A DNA stretch of 64,000 nucleotides, taken from JAKANT01 sp035502095. GTDB lineage: Bacteria; Pseudomonadota; Gammaproteobacteria; Burkholderiales; Burkholderiaceae_F. Each line of letters begins with the position of its first letter. Position 1 is the stretch's first letter. Shown here piece by piece: positions 15,532 through 23,963 of this stretch. The position numbers and the translations under genes were made by a program. Location: the NCBI GenBank assembly GCA_035502095.1, contig DATJUX010000048.1, positions 124,001 through 188,000 on the forward strand. Reading direction: 5' to 3'. The notes beneath the pieces are model-generated. The model was not told the DNA's origin. It did no database searches and worked only from the letters and a program-made list of their open reading frames with translations.

Positions 15532-17484
15532 ATGCACGCGTCTGCAGAACTTTTCTCCGAGTTCCGCGAGTCCTTTGTCCGCGCCCAGGACGAGGAGATG
15601 GGACTGGAGGAATTTCTCCAGTATTGCAAGACCGATCGAATGGCCTATGCGACGGCGCACGATTGCGTCCTGGAGGCGATCGGCAAGCCGACGCTGCTCA
15701 ACACGGCCGAAGATCCGCGTCTTTCCCGCATCTTCCAGAACCGCATCATCCAGTCGTGGGACACGTTCGCCGAGTTCCACGGCATGGAAGACACGCTGAT
15801 GTCCCTCTATGCGTACTTTCTCCACGCGGCGCAGGGACTCGAAGAACGCAAGCAGGTGCTTTACCTGCTCGGGCCCGTGGGTGGCGGCAAGTCTTCGCTG
15901 GCCGAAAAGATCAAGAAGCTCTGCGAACAATTTCCGATCTACGCGCTCAAGGACTCGCTGAGCGGGCGGGTGTCGCCGCTGCTGGAAAATCCGCTCGGCC
16001 TCTTCGATCGCGACAAGTACGGCGCGCAGATGGAGGATCGCTACGGCATCCCGCGCCGCGCGCTGACGGGCATCGCGACGCCGTGGGCTCTGAAGCGCCT
16101 CAAGGAATACAAGGGCGACCTGGCCAAGTTCCGCGTCGTGCGCGTGATGCCCTCGGTGCTGAACCAGATCGGCATCGTCAAGACCGAACCCGGCGACGAA
16201 AACACCCAGGACATCTCGACGCTGGTCGGCAAGATCGACCTGCGCATGCTCGAGCGCTACGCGCAGGAGGATCCCGATGCGTACAGCTACTCGGGCGCGC
16301 TCTGCCTCGGATCGGCGCGCTGCGTCGAGTTCGTCGAAATGTTCAAGGCGCCGCTCAAAGTGCTCAACCCCATCCTGACCGCGACGCAGGAAGGCAACTT
16401 CAAGGGAACCGAAGCGTTGCCGGCAATGCCGTTCAACGGCTTCATCATGGCGCACTCGAACGAGGCCGAGTGGCTGAAGTTCCGCAACAACAAGGACAAC
16501 GAGGCCTTCATCGACCGTGTGTATCTGGTCAAGGTTCCGTACTGCATGCGCACCGACGAGGAGATCCGCATCTACGACAAGATGCTCAAGTCGTCGACGC
16601 TGGCGGAAGCTCCGTGCGCGCCGCAGACGCTGCGCACGCTGGCCGAATTCACCGTGCTCTCGCGGCTGACGGTGCCCGAGAACTCGTCGATCTACTCCAA
16701 GCTGCGCTCCTACAACGGCGAGAACCTCAAGGACCTCGACCCGCGTGCAAAGAGCGTCAAGGAGTACCGCGACGACGCCGGTGCGATCGAAGGATTCTCC
16801 GGGCTCTCGACGCGCTGGGCGTTCAAGACGATCTCGGCGGCGTTCAATCGGGATCCCTCGGAAATCGCGGCCGATCCGGTCAACCTGCTGGTCGTGCTCG
16901 AAGAGCGGCTGAATCGCGACGATCTTCCGGACGAATACAAGCGGCGCCTGCGCTCGCACATCAAGGAGTGGATCGTTCCTCGCTTCGCGGAGTTCCTCGA
17001 GAAGGAACTCCAGATGAGCTACCTGGATGCGTACGGCGAGTACGGCCAGAACCTGTTCGATCGCTACGTCACGTACGCCGACAAGTGGCTGCTCGACGAA
17101 GACTGGCGCGACCCCGAAACCGGCATGCAGTACTCGCGCGAGGCGCTGAACAGCGAGCTCGAGAAGATCGAGAAACCGGCCGGCATCGGCAATCCGAAGG
17201 ACTTCCGCAACGAAGTCGTCAACTTCGTCCTGCGCGCGCGTGCGCACGGCAAGAACCCGCACTGGACCAGCTACGAGAAGCTGCGGGTCGTGATCGAGAA
17301 GCGCATGTTCTCGAAGACCGAGGACATCCTGCCCGTCATTTCGTTCGAGGCGAAGGGTTCGCAGGAACTCGATGACCGGCACAAGTCGTTCGTCAACCGG
17401 ATGATTGCGCGCGGGTACACGGAGAAGCAGGTGCGCCGGCTGGTCGACTGGTACCTGCACTTCAAGAAGTCGGCGCAGTCGTAA
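15532..17484 (+). CDS. prkA: PrkA/YeaG family serine protein kinase (AAA-type)
   Basis: Stress and starvation kinase related to E. coli YeaG and Bacillus PrkA; relatives are involved in nutrient-stress adaptation and persistence. The 650-residue protein has an AAA-like N-terminal domain with the P-loop LLGPVGGGKSS near residue 115 and a C-terminal kinase-like domain, and matches YeaG in length. The ATG follows a perfect AGGAGG. It heads a three-gene operon with yeaH and spoVR, the same trio conserved in enterobacteria and pseudomonads. Its insertion inside the cox locus is unusual. Confidence 0.95.
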   Translation: MHASAELFSEFRESFVRAQDEEMGLEEFLQYCKTDRMAYATAHDCVLEAIGKPTLLNTAEDPRLSRIFQNRIIQSWDTFAEFHGMEDTLMSLYAYFLHAAQGLEERKQVLYLLGPVGGGKSSLAEKIKKLCEQFPIYALKDSLSGRVSPLLENPLGLFDRDKYGAQMEDRYGIPRRALTGIATPWALKRLKEYKGDLAKFRVVRVMPSVLNQIGIVKTEPGDENTQDISTLVGKIDLRMLERYAQEDPDAYSYSGALCLGSARCVEFVEMFKAPLKVLNPILTATQEGNFKGTEALPAMPFNGFIMAHSNEAEWLKFRNNKDNEAFIDRVYLVKVPYCMRTDEEIRIYDKMLKSSTLAEAPCAPQTLRTLAEFTVLSRLTVPENSSIYSKLRSYNGENLKDLDPRAKSVKEYRDDAGAIEGFSGLSTRWAFKTISAAFNRDPSEIAADPVNLLVVLEERLNRDDLPDEYKRRLRSHIKEWIVPRFAEFLEKELQMSYLDAYGEYGQNLFDRYVTYADKWLLDEDWRDPETGMQYSREALNSELEKIEKPAGIGNPKDFRNEVVNFVLRARAHGKNPHWTSYEKLRVVIEKRMFSKTEDILPVISFEAKGSQELDDRHKSFVNRMIARGYTEKQVRRLVDWYLHFKKSAQS

Positions 17485-17508
17485 CGGGGCGGCGCGAGGA
17501 GCGGATCG

Positions 17509-18804
17509 ATGTCGGATCTGGTCGCTCCGAATCGCTACATGCGGATCGTCGACCGGCGGGCGGATCCCCCGGGGCGTGGCGCGGTCAACCGCGAGCGCTT
17601 CGTGCGCCGCTTCAAGGACGAGATCAAGCGCGCCGCGGACGACGAGTTCGCGAAGCGCTCGATCAAGGACGTCGGGCGCGGCGGCCGCATAACGATCCCG
17701 GGGCGCGGCCTGAAGGAACCGTTCCTGCACCACGACGACGAAACCGGCAACCGGGATTTCGTGCTGCCGGGCAATCGCGACTACATCCCCGGCGACAGCA
17801 TCAAGCGGCCGCAAGGCGGCTCGGGCAAGGGCGGACCGGACGGCGACGAGCCGGGCCGCGGCGAAGGTCGCGACGAGTTCGCCTTCGTCCTTTCGCGCGA
17901 CGAATTCCTGTCGCTGTTCTTCGACGATCTCGAGCTACCCAACCTCGAGCGCACGCGCTTCGGCGAGGTCACGATGGAGCGCAGCCGTCGCGCGGGGTAC
18001 AGCCGCGACGGTGTTCCGGGCAACCTCGCACCGGCGATGACGGTGCGGATGTCGATCGCGCGCCGCATCGCGCTGCGCGGCGCGATCAACCGAAGGCTGG
18101 CCGAGCTCGAGGAGGAGCGTGCAGGCGCCGACCCGGCGCGATGCATCGAGATCGACGAGGAATTCGAGCGCCTCGTGCGGAGGCGCGATTCGCTTCCTTT
18201 CCTGGAGGACGTCGATCGTCGCTACCGGTCGCGCGCGCCCATGCCGGCTCCGGCCACGCGCGCGGTCATGCTCTGCCTGATGGACGTCTCGGGCTCGATG
18301 GACGAGCACAAGAAGGACCTCGCGAAGCGATTCTTCGCCCTGCTCTACCTTTTCCTGGAGCGGAAGTACGGCCAGGTCGAGGTCGTGTTCGTCCGCCACA
18401 CCGAGAAGGCGGAGGAGGTCGACGAGCAGACGTTCTTCTACGACCCGCAGTCGGGCGGCACGCTCGTGCTGCCGGCCCTGCAGCTCGCGCACGAGATCAT
18501 TCAGCAGCGTTATATCGGCGAGTCCTGGAACGTCTACATCGCGCAGGCGTCCGACGGCGACTGCGGCCTGGACGACGGCCGGCAGAGTGCCGCGTTCGCC
18601 GACGAGGTGCTGATGCCCCAGGTGCGTTACTTCGCCTACGTCGACATTCCGAGCGTGACGGGCTGGTTCGTGCGGCCTTCGGATCTCTGGCAGAGTTACG
18701 AGGCGATCACCAGTGCGGCGTTCGCGCGCCGGCAGGTGCGCGCGCGCAGCGACATCTGGCCGGTGTTTCGTGAACTGTTCGCGCGCAAGGAGGCGACCGC
18801 GTGA
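17509..18804 (+). CDS. yeaH: YeaH/YhbH family protein (DUF444, VWA-like)
   Basis: Partner protein of PrkA with a von Willebrand factor A-like fold. The 431-residue protein has a charged, glycine-rich N-terminal half (RGGRITIPGRGLKEP, then GGSGKGGPDGDEPGRG) and a C-terminal domain with the metal-site motif CLMDVSGSMDEHKKD near residue 261. The biochemical role is not defined in the family. The stop codon overlaps the spoVR start (GTGA region), so translation is coupled. Confidence 0.93.
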   Translation: MSDLVAPNRYMRIVDRRADPPGRGAVNRERFVRRFKDEIKRAADDEFAKRSIKDVGRGGRITIPGRGLKEPFLHHDDETGNRDFVLPGNRDYIPGDSIKRPQGGSGKGGPDGDEPGRGEGRDEFAFVLSRDEFLSLFFDDLELPNLERTRFGEVTMERSRRAGYSRDGVPGNLAPAMTVRMSIARRIALRGAINRRLAELEEERAGADPARCIEIDEEFERLVRRRDSLPFLEDVDRRYRSRAPMPAPATRAVMLCLMDVSGSMDEHKKDLAKRFFALLYLFLERKYGQVEVVFVRHTEKAEEVDEQTFFYDPQSGGTLVLPALQLAHEIIQQRYIGESWNVYIAQASDGDCGLDDGRQSAAFADEVLMPQVRYFAYVDIPSVTGWFVRPSDLWQSYEAITSAAFARRQVRARSDIWPVFRELFARKEATA

Positions 18805-20408
18805 ACCCCTGGGACCGCAACGCCCCGTCGACAGCAGCGAAACGGCCCGCGGAGCGCCCCTGGCCGAAACTGCTCACGCGCCCGACGGTCCCGATGCCGG
18901 TCGGCGGGCAGGAGCGCGCCGCAGCGCCGATCGCGACCGGATCCGAGTGGACCGTGCCCATCCTCGAGAAGTTCGACGCCGCCCTGGTCCGCCACGCCCA
19001 GCGCAACGGGCTCGTCACGTTCCCGGTGCAGTACGAGGTCATCACCGCCGACCAGATGCTCGATCTCTGCTCGACCGTGGGCATGCCGGTGCACTACGCG
19101 CACTGGAGCTTCGGCAAGCAACTGGTCTCGCAGGAACGCGGGTATCGCAAGGGGCTTTCCGGCCTGGCTTACGAGATCGTCATCAATACGAACCCGTCGT
19201 TGGTCTACCTGATGGAGACCAACACGCTGGCGCTGCAGGTGCTGGTCATGGCGCATGCGGCGTACGGACACAACGCGTTCTTCCGCAACAACTACCTGTT
19301 CCAGCAGTTCACGCAGCCCGACGCGATCCTCGACTACCTCAAGTTCGCCAACCGGTATGTCGTCGACTGCGAGCAGCGCTATGGCTGGCGCGAGGTGGAA
19401 AAGACACTCGATTGCTGCCACGCGTTGTCGTCCTACGGCGTCGACCGGTATCGCAAGCCGAAGAGCCTTTCGGCGAAGCGCGAAAGCGAGCGCCTCGCGG
19501 AACGGCTGCGCTTCGCCGAACGCCACTTCAACCCGGACTACGCATATCTGTTCGAAAAGCCCAAGCCGGCCGAAGGCGCCGAGGAGCCCGCTGCACCATT
19601 CGAACCGCAGGAGAACCTGCTCTATTTCATCGAGAAACGCGCGCCCAAGCTTGCGCCCTGGCAGCGCGAACTGGTCCGCATCGTGCGCAAGGTCGCGCAG
19701 TACTTCTACCCGCAGCGCCTGACCAAGGTGGCCAATGAAGGCGCCGCGACCTTCTGGCACTACACGCTGCTGCACGATCTATACGATGCGGGCCAGGTCG
19801 ATGACGGCTTCATGCTCGAATGGCTCTCCAATCACAGCGATGTGGTCGCCCAGCCGTCGTTCGACGCGAAGCACTACCAGGGCATCAACCCGTATGCGCT
19901 GGGTTTTGCGATCTATCGCGACATCCGCCGCATCTGCGAGCAGCCGACCCGCGAGGACCGCGAGTGGTTCCCGCAGCTCGCCGGGCGCGACTGGCGCGAG
20001 TCGATCCATTTCGCAATGGCCAACTTTAAGGACGAGAGCATGATCGAGCAGTACCTGTCGCCCAAGGTGATGCGCGACATGCGGCTCTTCCTGCTGCACG
20101 ACGACGAGGACGACCGCAGCATCTACGCGGTCAAGGCGATTCACAACGACCAGGGCTACAAGCGCGTCCGCCAGTCGCTGGCCGCGCAGTACCGGCCGGA
20201 ATTCTTCCAGCCGACGATCGTCGTTGCCCGCGACGGGGCGGACCACGACCGCGCCCTCCTGCTGCAGCACCGGGTCGAAAACGGGCGGCTGCTCGACGCG
20301 GAAAGCGCCGGCGACGTCCTCAAGCACGCACAGACGCTGTGGAAGTTCGACGTCGTGCTGGAGGAGATCGACGCCGAGGGCAATCGACTCAAGATCCACC
20401 GCACCTGA
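18801..20408 (+). CDS. spoVR: SpoVR family protein (YcgB-like)
   Basis: A 535-residue soluble protein of the SpoVR/YcgB family, named for a Bacillus sporulation mutant but common in non-sporulating proteobacteria, always near prkA and yeaH. It has the family blocks HYAHWSFGKQ, NTNPSLVYLMETN, GHNAFFRNN and FWHYTLLHDLYD with many conserved histidines. It begins with GTG overlapping the yeaH stop by 4 bases. A terminator follows 5 bases after its stop, ending the operon. The function is unknown beyond a link to stress. Confidence 0.93.
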   Translation: MNPWDRNAPSTAAKRPAERPWPKLLTRPTVPMPVGGQERAAAPIATGSEWTVPILEKFDAALVRHAQRNGLVTFPVQYEVITADQMLDLCSTVGMPVHYAHWSFGKQLVSQERGYRKGLSGLAYEIVINTNPSLVYLMETNTLALQVLVMAHAAYGHNAFFRNNYLFQQFTQPDAILDYLKFANRYVVDCEQRYGWREVEKTLDCCHALSSYGVDRYRKPKSLSAKRESERLAERLRFAERHFNPDYAYLFEKPKPAEGAEEPAAPFEPQENLLYFIEKRAPKLAPWQRELVRIVRKVAQYFYPQRLTKVANEGAATFWHYTLLHDLYDAGQVDDGFMLEWLSNHSDVVAQPSFDAKHYQGINPYALGFAIYRDIRRICEQPTREDREWFPQLAGRDWRESIHFAMANFKDESMIEQYLSPKVMRDMRLFLLHDDEDDRSIYAVKAIHNDQGYKRVRQSLAAQYRPEFFQPTIVVARDGADHDRALLLQHRVENGRLLDAESAGDVLKHAQTLWKFDVVLEEIDAEGNRLKIHRT

Positions 20409-20413
20409 AAGAG

Positions 20414-20440
20414 AACGGCGCCACTAGGCGCCGTTTTCTT
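20414..20440 (+). terminator. Terminator between spoVR and coxC (bidirectional)
   Basis: The 9-bp stem AACGGCGCC/GGCGCCGTT with loop ACTA is followed by TTTCTT on the plus strand. On the minus strand the stem is followed by CTCTTTC. It ends the stress operon and probably also the cox transcript arriving from the other side. Confidence 0.88.
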
Positions 20441-20462
20441 CTGGGTCAGGTCGGGCTGGCTG

Positions 20463-21326
20463 CTAGAGCCAGTACACCACGATATAGAGACCGATCCAGA
20501 CCACGTCGACGAAGTGCCAGTACCAGGCAGCGGCTTCGAACGCGAAGTGGTGATCGGGCTTGAAATGTCCCCGCACCACCCGACTCAGCACGACAGTCAG
20601 CATGATGGCGCCGATCATCACGTGGAAGCCGTGGAAGCCGGTCAGCATGAAGAACGTCGAGCCGAAGATGCCCGACGTCAACTTCAGGTTCAATTCGGTG
20701 TAGGCATGGGTGTACTCGTAGGCCTGGATGCCGACGAAAGAGAACCCGAACAACAGCGTAAGGAACATCCAGAAGATCGTCTTGCTCCGCTGGTTGTCGC
20801 GCAACGCATGGTGGGCGATCGTCAGCCAGATGCCGGATGTGACCAGCAGCACCGTATTCACGGTCGGCAGCGGCCAAGCGTGAATCCTGGTGAAGCTCTC
20901 GACCGTGCCGGCGGGACCGGCATTGGGCCACGCCGCCGTGAAATCCGGCCAGAGCAGCTTGTGATCGAAGTCGCCAAGGGTCGGAAGGGTGATGACCCGC
21001 GCGTAGTAGAGCGCGCCGAAGAACGAGGCGAAGAACATCACCTCGGAGAAGATGAACCAGCTCATGCCCCAGCGGAACGAGACGTCCACCTTGCGGTTGT
21101 AGGTGCCGGCCTCCGATTCACCGACGACCGTGCTGAACCAGCCGAAGAACATGTAGATCAGCACCGCGAACCCGATCAGCGCGACGTAGCCGCCATGAGG
21201 TACGCGGTTGACCAGCATGGTCGCCCCGAAGGTGGTGAAGATCATCGCGATCATCCCGACCATCGGCCAGTTCGACGGCGCCGGCACGAAGTAGTACGGC
21301 CCGGTGCCAGCGTGGGTGTTTGCCAT
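20463..21326 (-). CDS. coxC: Cytochrome c oxidase subunit III CoxC
   Basis: Third core subunit of the aa3-type terminal oxidase; it stabilises the proton-uptake path of subunit I. The 287-residue protein has seven predicted membrane helices and the family motifs YFVPAPSNWPMVG at the N-terminus, MSWFIFSEVMFF, and near the end LTGFHGFHVMIGA, FEAAAWYWHFVDVVWIGLY. It is the last gene of the minus-strand operon coxB-coxA-small ORF-ctaG-DUF2970-coxC. Confidence 0.97.
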   Translation of the reverse strand: MANTHAGTGPYYFVPAPSNWPMVGMIAMIFTTFGATMLVNRVPHGGYVALIGFAVLIYMFFGWFSTVVGESEAGTYNRKVDVSFRWGMSWFIFSEVMFFASFFGALYYARVITLPTLGDFDHKLLWPDFTAAWPNAGPAGTVESFTRIHAWPLPTVNTVLLVTSGIWLTIAHHALRDNQRSKTIFWMFLTLLFGFSFVGIQAYEYTHAYTELNLKLTSGIFGSTFFMLTGFHGFHVMIGAIMLTVVLSRVVRGHFKPDHHFAFEAAAWYWHFVDVVWIGLYIVVYWL

Positions 21327-21366
21327 CTTCTTTCTCTCCTCTCCTGGAACCGGCGTGTGGGTCCGC

Positions 21367-21573
21367 TCAACCTACGACGAAATGGACGATGACGAGCAGC
21401 GTGGCGACGAAGATCGCCGCGCCGATGATGCCCATCACGATGACGTGCACCGGATTCAGCCGCGCGATATCGGCCTCATGATCGGCGCGCTTGCGCACGC
21501 CGAAGAACGACCAGAACACCGCTCCGGCAGTCTGCCTCAGCGATGCCTTGCGCTGGGTGGGCGCCGGTTCCAT
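21367..21573 (-). CDS. DUF2970 single-pass membrane protein
   Basis: A 68-residue protein with a basic cytoplasmic N-terminus, the motif FWSFFGVRKRADHEADIARL typical of DUF2970, and one C-terminal membrane helix (about 46-67). It lies between ctaG and coxC, its usual place in betaproteobacterial cox operons. An assembly role is likely but unproven. The ATG at 21573 is the family start; the upstream extension is the basic end of ctaG in another frame. Confidence 0.88.
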   Translation of the reverse strand: MEPAPTQRKASLRQTAGAVFWSFFGVRKRADHEADIARLNPVHVIVMGIIGAAIFVATLLVIVHFVVG

Positions 21574-21577
21574 GCGG

Positions 21578-22165
21578 TCAGCTGCGCGGCGCGGAAGGTG
21601 CCTGCGCCTGCGGCTTCGGCGCGGCGCCCGGAATTTCAAAGAACGTGTACGAGAGCGTGATCTGTGTCACGTCGCGCGGCAGATCCGGATCGACGAAAAA
21701 CACGACCGGGAACTCGCGCGATTCGCCGCCCTGCAGCGTCTGCTGCTTGAAGCAGAAGCACTCGAGCTTGTTGAAGTAACGCGCCGCCTGCATCGGCGCA
21801 TAGCTCGGGATCGCCTGCCCCGCCATCGCATGCTCCTGCAGGTTGACGAGGTCGTACTCGACGGTGACTAATTCGCCCGGATGGACGGTGAGGTAATTCA
21901 GGCGCGGCTTGAAGCGCCAGGGCCCTTGGCGATTCGCATCGAACTCGATCACGACCTCGCGGCTCGCATCGACCTGGGTGTTGCGCAAGCGCGCCTCGAG
22001 CGCCGGGTCCCGGCCGGTCAACAGGTTGACGCCGGTCACCTCGCAAATCTTCCGGTAGAGCGGCACCAACGCCCATCCGAAGCCGAACATGAGCACCGCC
22101 ACCACCACCAGCTTGCGCAGCAATGTGGAGTTGGAGCGCCTCGCGGGCGGGTTCAGGTCAGGCAC
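21578..22165 (-). CDS. ctaG: Cytochrome c oxidase assembly protein CtaG (Cox11)
   Basis: Membrane-anchored copper chaperone that builds the CuB site of subunit I. The 195-residue protein has one N-terminal helix (about 18-37, VVVAVLMFGFGWALVPLY) and a periplasmic immunoglobulin-like domain with the copper-binding motif ECFCFKQQ and FFVDP. It starts with GTG at 22165, inside the end of the upstream 38-residue gene (8-base overlap), so the two are probably coupled. DUF2970 follows after 4 bases. Confidence 0.94.
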   Translation of the reverse strand: MPDLNPPARRSNSTLLRKLVVVAVLMFGFGWALVPLYRKICEVTGVNLLTGRDPALEARLRNTQVDASREVVIEFDANRQGPWRFKPRLNYLTVHPGELVTVEYDLVNLQEHAMAGQAIPSYAPMQAARYFNKLECFCFKQQTLQGGESREFPVVFFVDPDLPRDVTQITLSYTFFEIPGAAPKPQAQAPSAPRS

Positions 22166-22274
22166 CGTACAACCACCTGCGCAGGATCGCGCCGAGAAAG
22201 AAGACGAGCACGATCGAAAGCAGGATCCACCCGGTCCGCCTGTTGCGCTTCCGATCGTCGCTGTCGGCTGCCAT
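22158..22274 (-). CDS. Small single-pass membrane protein between coxA and ctaG
   Basis: An open frame of 38 residues begins with ATG 3 bases after the coxA stop and ends inside ctaG. It reads MAADSDDRKRNRRTGW, then a hydrophobic helix ILLSIVLVFFLGAIL, then RRWLYGA. The charged head and single helix fit the cytochrome oxidase small assembly proteins annotated at this spot in other betaproteobacteria. The tight spacing on both sides supports a real gene. Function inferred from position. Confidence 0.8.
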   Translation of the reverse strand: MAADSDDRKRNRRTGWILLSIVLVFFLGAILRRWLYGA

Positions 22275-22277
22275 CGC

Positions 22278-23903
22278 CTAGTGCACGCTCTTCCACTCGA
22301 CCTTCGGCGGCGTCTCGAACGTATGGAACGGCGCCGGTGACGGGACGGTCCACTCGAGCCCGTCGTCCTTCGCATCGAAGTAGTTGTCGCCGGCCTTCGG
22401 CCCGACGCCGCGGATCGTCCGCACGACGTTGTACAGGAAGATCAGCTGCGATAACCCGAAGCCGAAAGCTCCGATCGACGCGATCATGTTGAAGTCGGCG
22501 AACTGCATCGGGTAGTCCGCATAACGGCGCGGCATCCCGGCCAGACCAAGGAAGTGCATCGGGAAGAAGGTCACGTTGAAGAAGATCATCGACAGCCAGA
22601 AATGCCACTTGCCGAGCTTCTCGTCGTACATCGTGCCGGTCCATTTGGGCAGCCAGAAATAGACGCCGCCGAACAGCGAGAACAGCGAGCCGGCCACCAG
22701 CACGTAGTGGAAGTGCGCGACCACGTAATACGTGTCCTGCAGCTGGATGTCGATGGGTGCCATCGCCAGGATGAGGCCGGTGAAGCCGCCCATCGTGAAC
22801 ACGAAGATGAAACCGATCGCGAACAGCATCGGCGTCTCGAACGTCAGGCTGCCGCGCCACATGGTGGCGAGCCAGTTGAAGATCTTCACGCCCGTCGGGA
22901 CCGCGATCAGCATCGTCGCGTACATGAAGAACAGCTGGCCGGTGACCGGCATGCCGGTGGTGAACATGTGGTGCGCCCAGACGATGAACGACAGGATGGC
23001 GATCGACGCGGTCGCATAGACCATCGAGGCGTAGCCGAACAGCGGCTTGCGCGAAAACACCGGGACGATCTGGCTGATGATGCCGAAGCCCGGCAGGATC
23101 ATGATGTACACCTCTGGATGCCCGAAGAACCAGAAGATGTGCTGGAACATGATCGGGTCGCCGCCGCCGGCCGCGTTGAAGAACGACGTGCCGAAATGCC
23201 GGTCGGTGAGGGTCATCGTTATCGCCCCCGCCAGCACCGGCATCACGGCGATCAGGAGGTAGGCGGTGATCAGCCAGGTCCATGCGAACATCGGCATCTT
23301 CATCAGCGTCATGCCGGGCGCGCGCATGTTCAGGATGGTCGTGATGATGTTGATCGACCCCATGATCGAGCTCGCGCCGAGGATGTGCAGGGCGAAGATG
23401 CCCATGTCCATCCCCATGCCCATCTGCACGGTGAGCGGCGCATAGACGGTCCAGCCGGCCGCAGGCGCGCCGCCGGGGACGAAGAAAGACGAAACGAGCA
23501 GCAGGCCCGCCGGCGGCAGCAACCAGAAGCTGAGGTTGTTCATGCGCGCGAACGCCATGTCGGGCGCTCCGACCTGCAGGGGCACCATCCAGTTCGCGAA
23601 GCCTACGAACGCCGGCATGATCGCGCCGAACACCATGATGAGGCCGTGCATGGTGGTGAGCTGGTTGAAGAATTCCGGGTGGAATATCTGCAGGCCGGGC
23701 TTGAACAGTTCGGCCCGGATGCCTAGCGCCAGCACGCCTCCGACCATGAACATTGTGAAGCTGAACCACAGGTACATCGTGCCGATGTCCTTGTGATTGG
23801 TCGCAAACAGCCAACGCTTCCAGCCGGTGGGCGCGTGGGAATGGTCATCGTGGGCGTGGCCATGTCCGGCAGCGGCTCCATGGTCGTGGGTGACGGCGCT
23901 CAT
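22278..23903 (-). CDS. coxA: Cytochrome c oxidase subunit I CoxA
   Basis: Catalytic subunit of the aa3-type oxidase: reduces oxygen to water at the haem a3-CuB centre and pumps protons. The 541-residue protein has twelve membrane helices, haem-ligand histidines in TTMHGLIMVF and VAHFHYVLVAG, the CuB ligands in FGHPEVYIMILPGFG (with the cross-linked His-Tyr) and VWAHHMFTTGM. The D-pathway residues are in NWMVPLQVGAPDMAF. The N-terminal 35 residues are histidine-rich (DHGAAAGHGHAHDDHSH). The ATG at 23903 follows AAGGAG. Confidence 0.98.
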   Translation of the reverse strand: MSAVTHDHGAAAGHGHAHDDHSHAPTGWKRWLFATNHKDIGTMYLWFSFTMFMVGGVLALGIRAELFKPGLQIFHPEFFNQLTTMHGLIMVFGAIMPAFVGFANWMVPLQVGAPDMAFARMNNLSFWLLPPAGLLLVSSFFVPGGAPAAGWTVYAPLTVQMGMGMDMGIFALHILGASSIMGSINIITTILNMRAPGMTLMKMPMFAWTWLITAYLLIAVMPVLAGAITMTLTDRHFGTSFFNAAGGGDPIMFQHIFWFFGHPEVYIMILPGFGIISQIVPVFSRKPLFGYASMVYATASIAILSFIVWAHHMFTTGMPVTGQLFFMYATMLIAVPTGVKIFNWLATMWRGSLTFETPMLFAIGFIFVFTMGGFTGLILAMAPIDIQLQDTYYVVAHFHYVLVAGSLFSLFGGVYFWLPKWTGTMYDEKLGKWHFWLSMIFFNVTFFPMHFLGLAGMPRRYADYPMQFADFNMIASIGAFGFGLSQLIFLYNVVRTIRGVGPKAGDNYFDAKDDGLEWTVPSPAPFHTFETPPKVEWKSVH

Positions 23904-23963
23904 CTCCGCTCCTTGCTTCCGCAGTATCTCGAATCGGGTCAGTGTTCGGATTGCCGGCCGCAC

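Noticed and set aside
15475..17814. A 779-codon minus-strand frame
   Set aside because: It lies opposite prkA and yeaH, has arginine/leucine-rich random composition and no recognisable domain.
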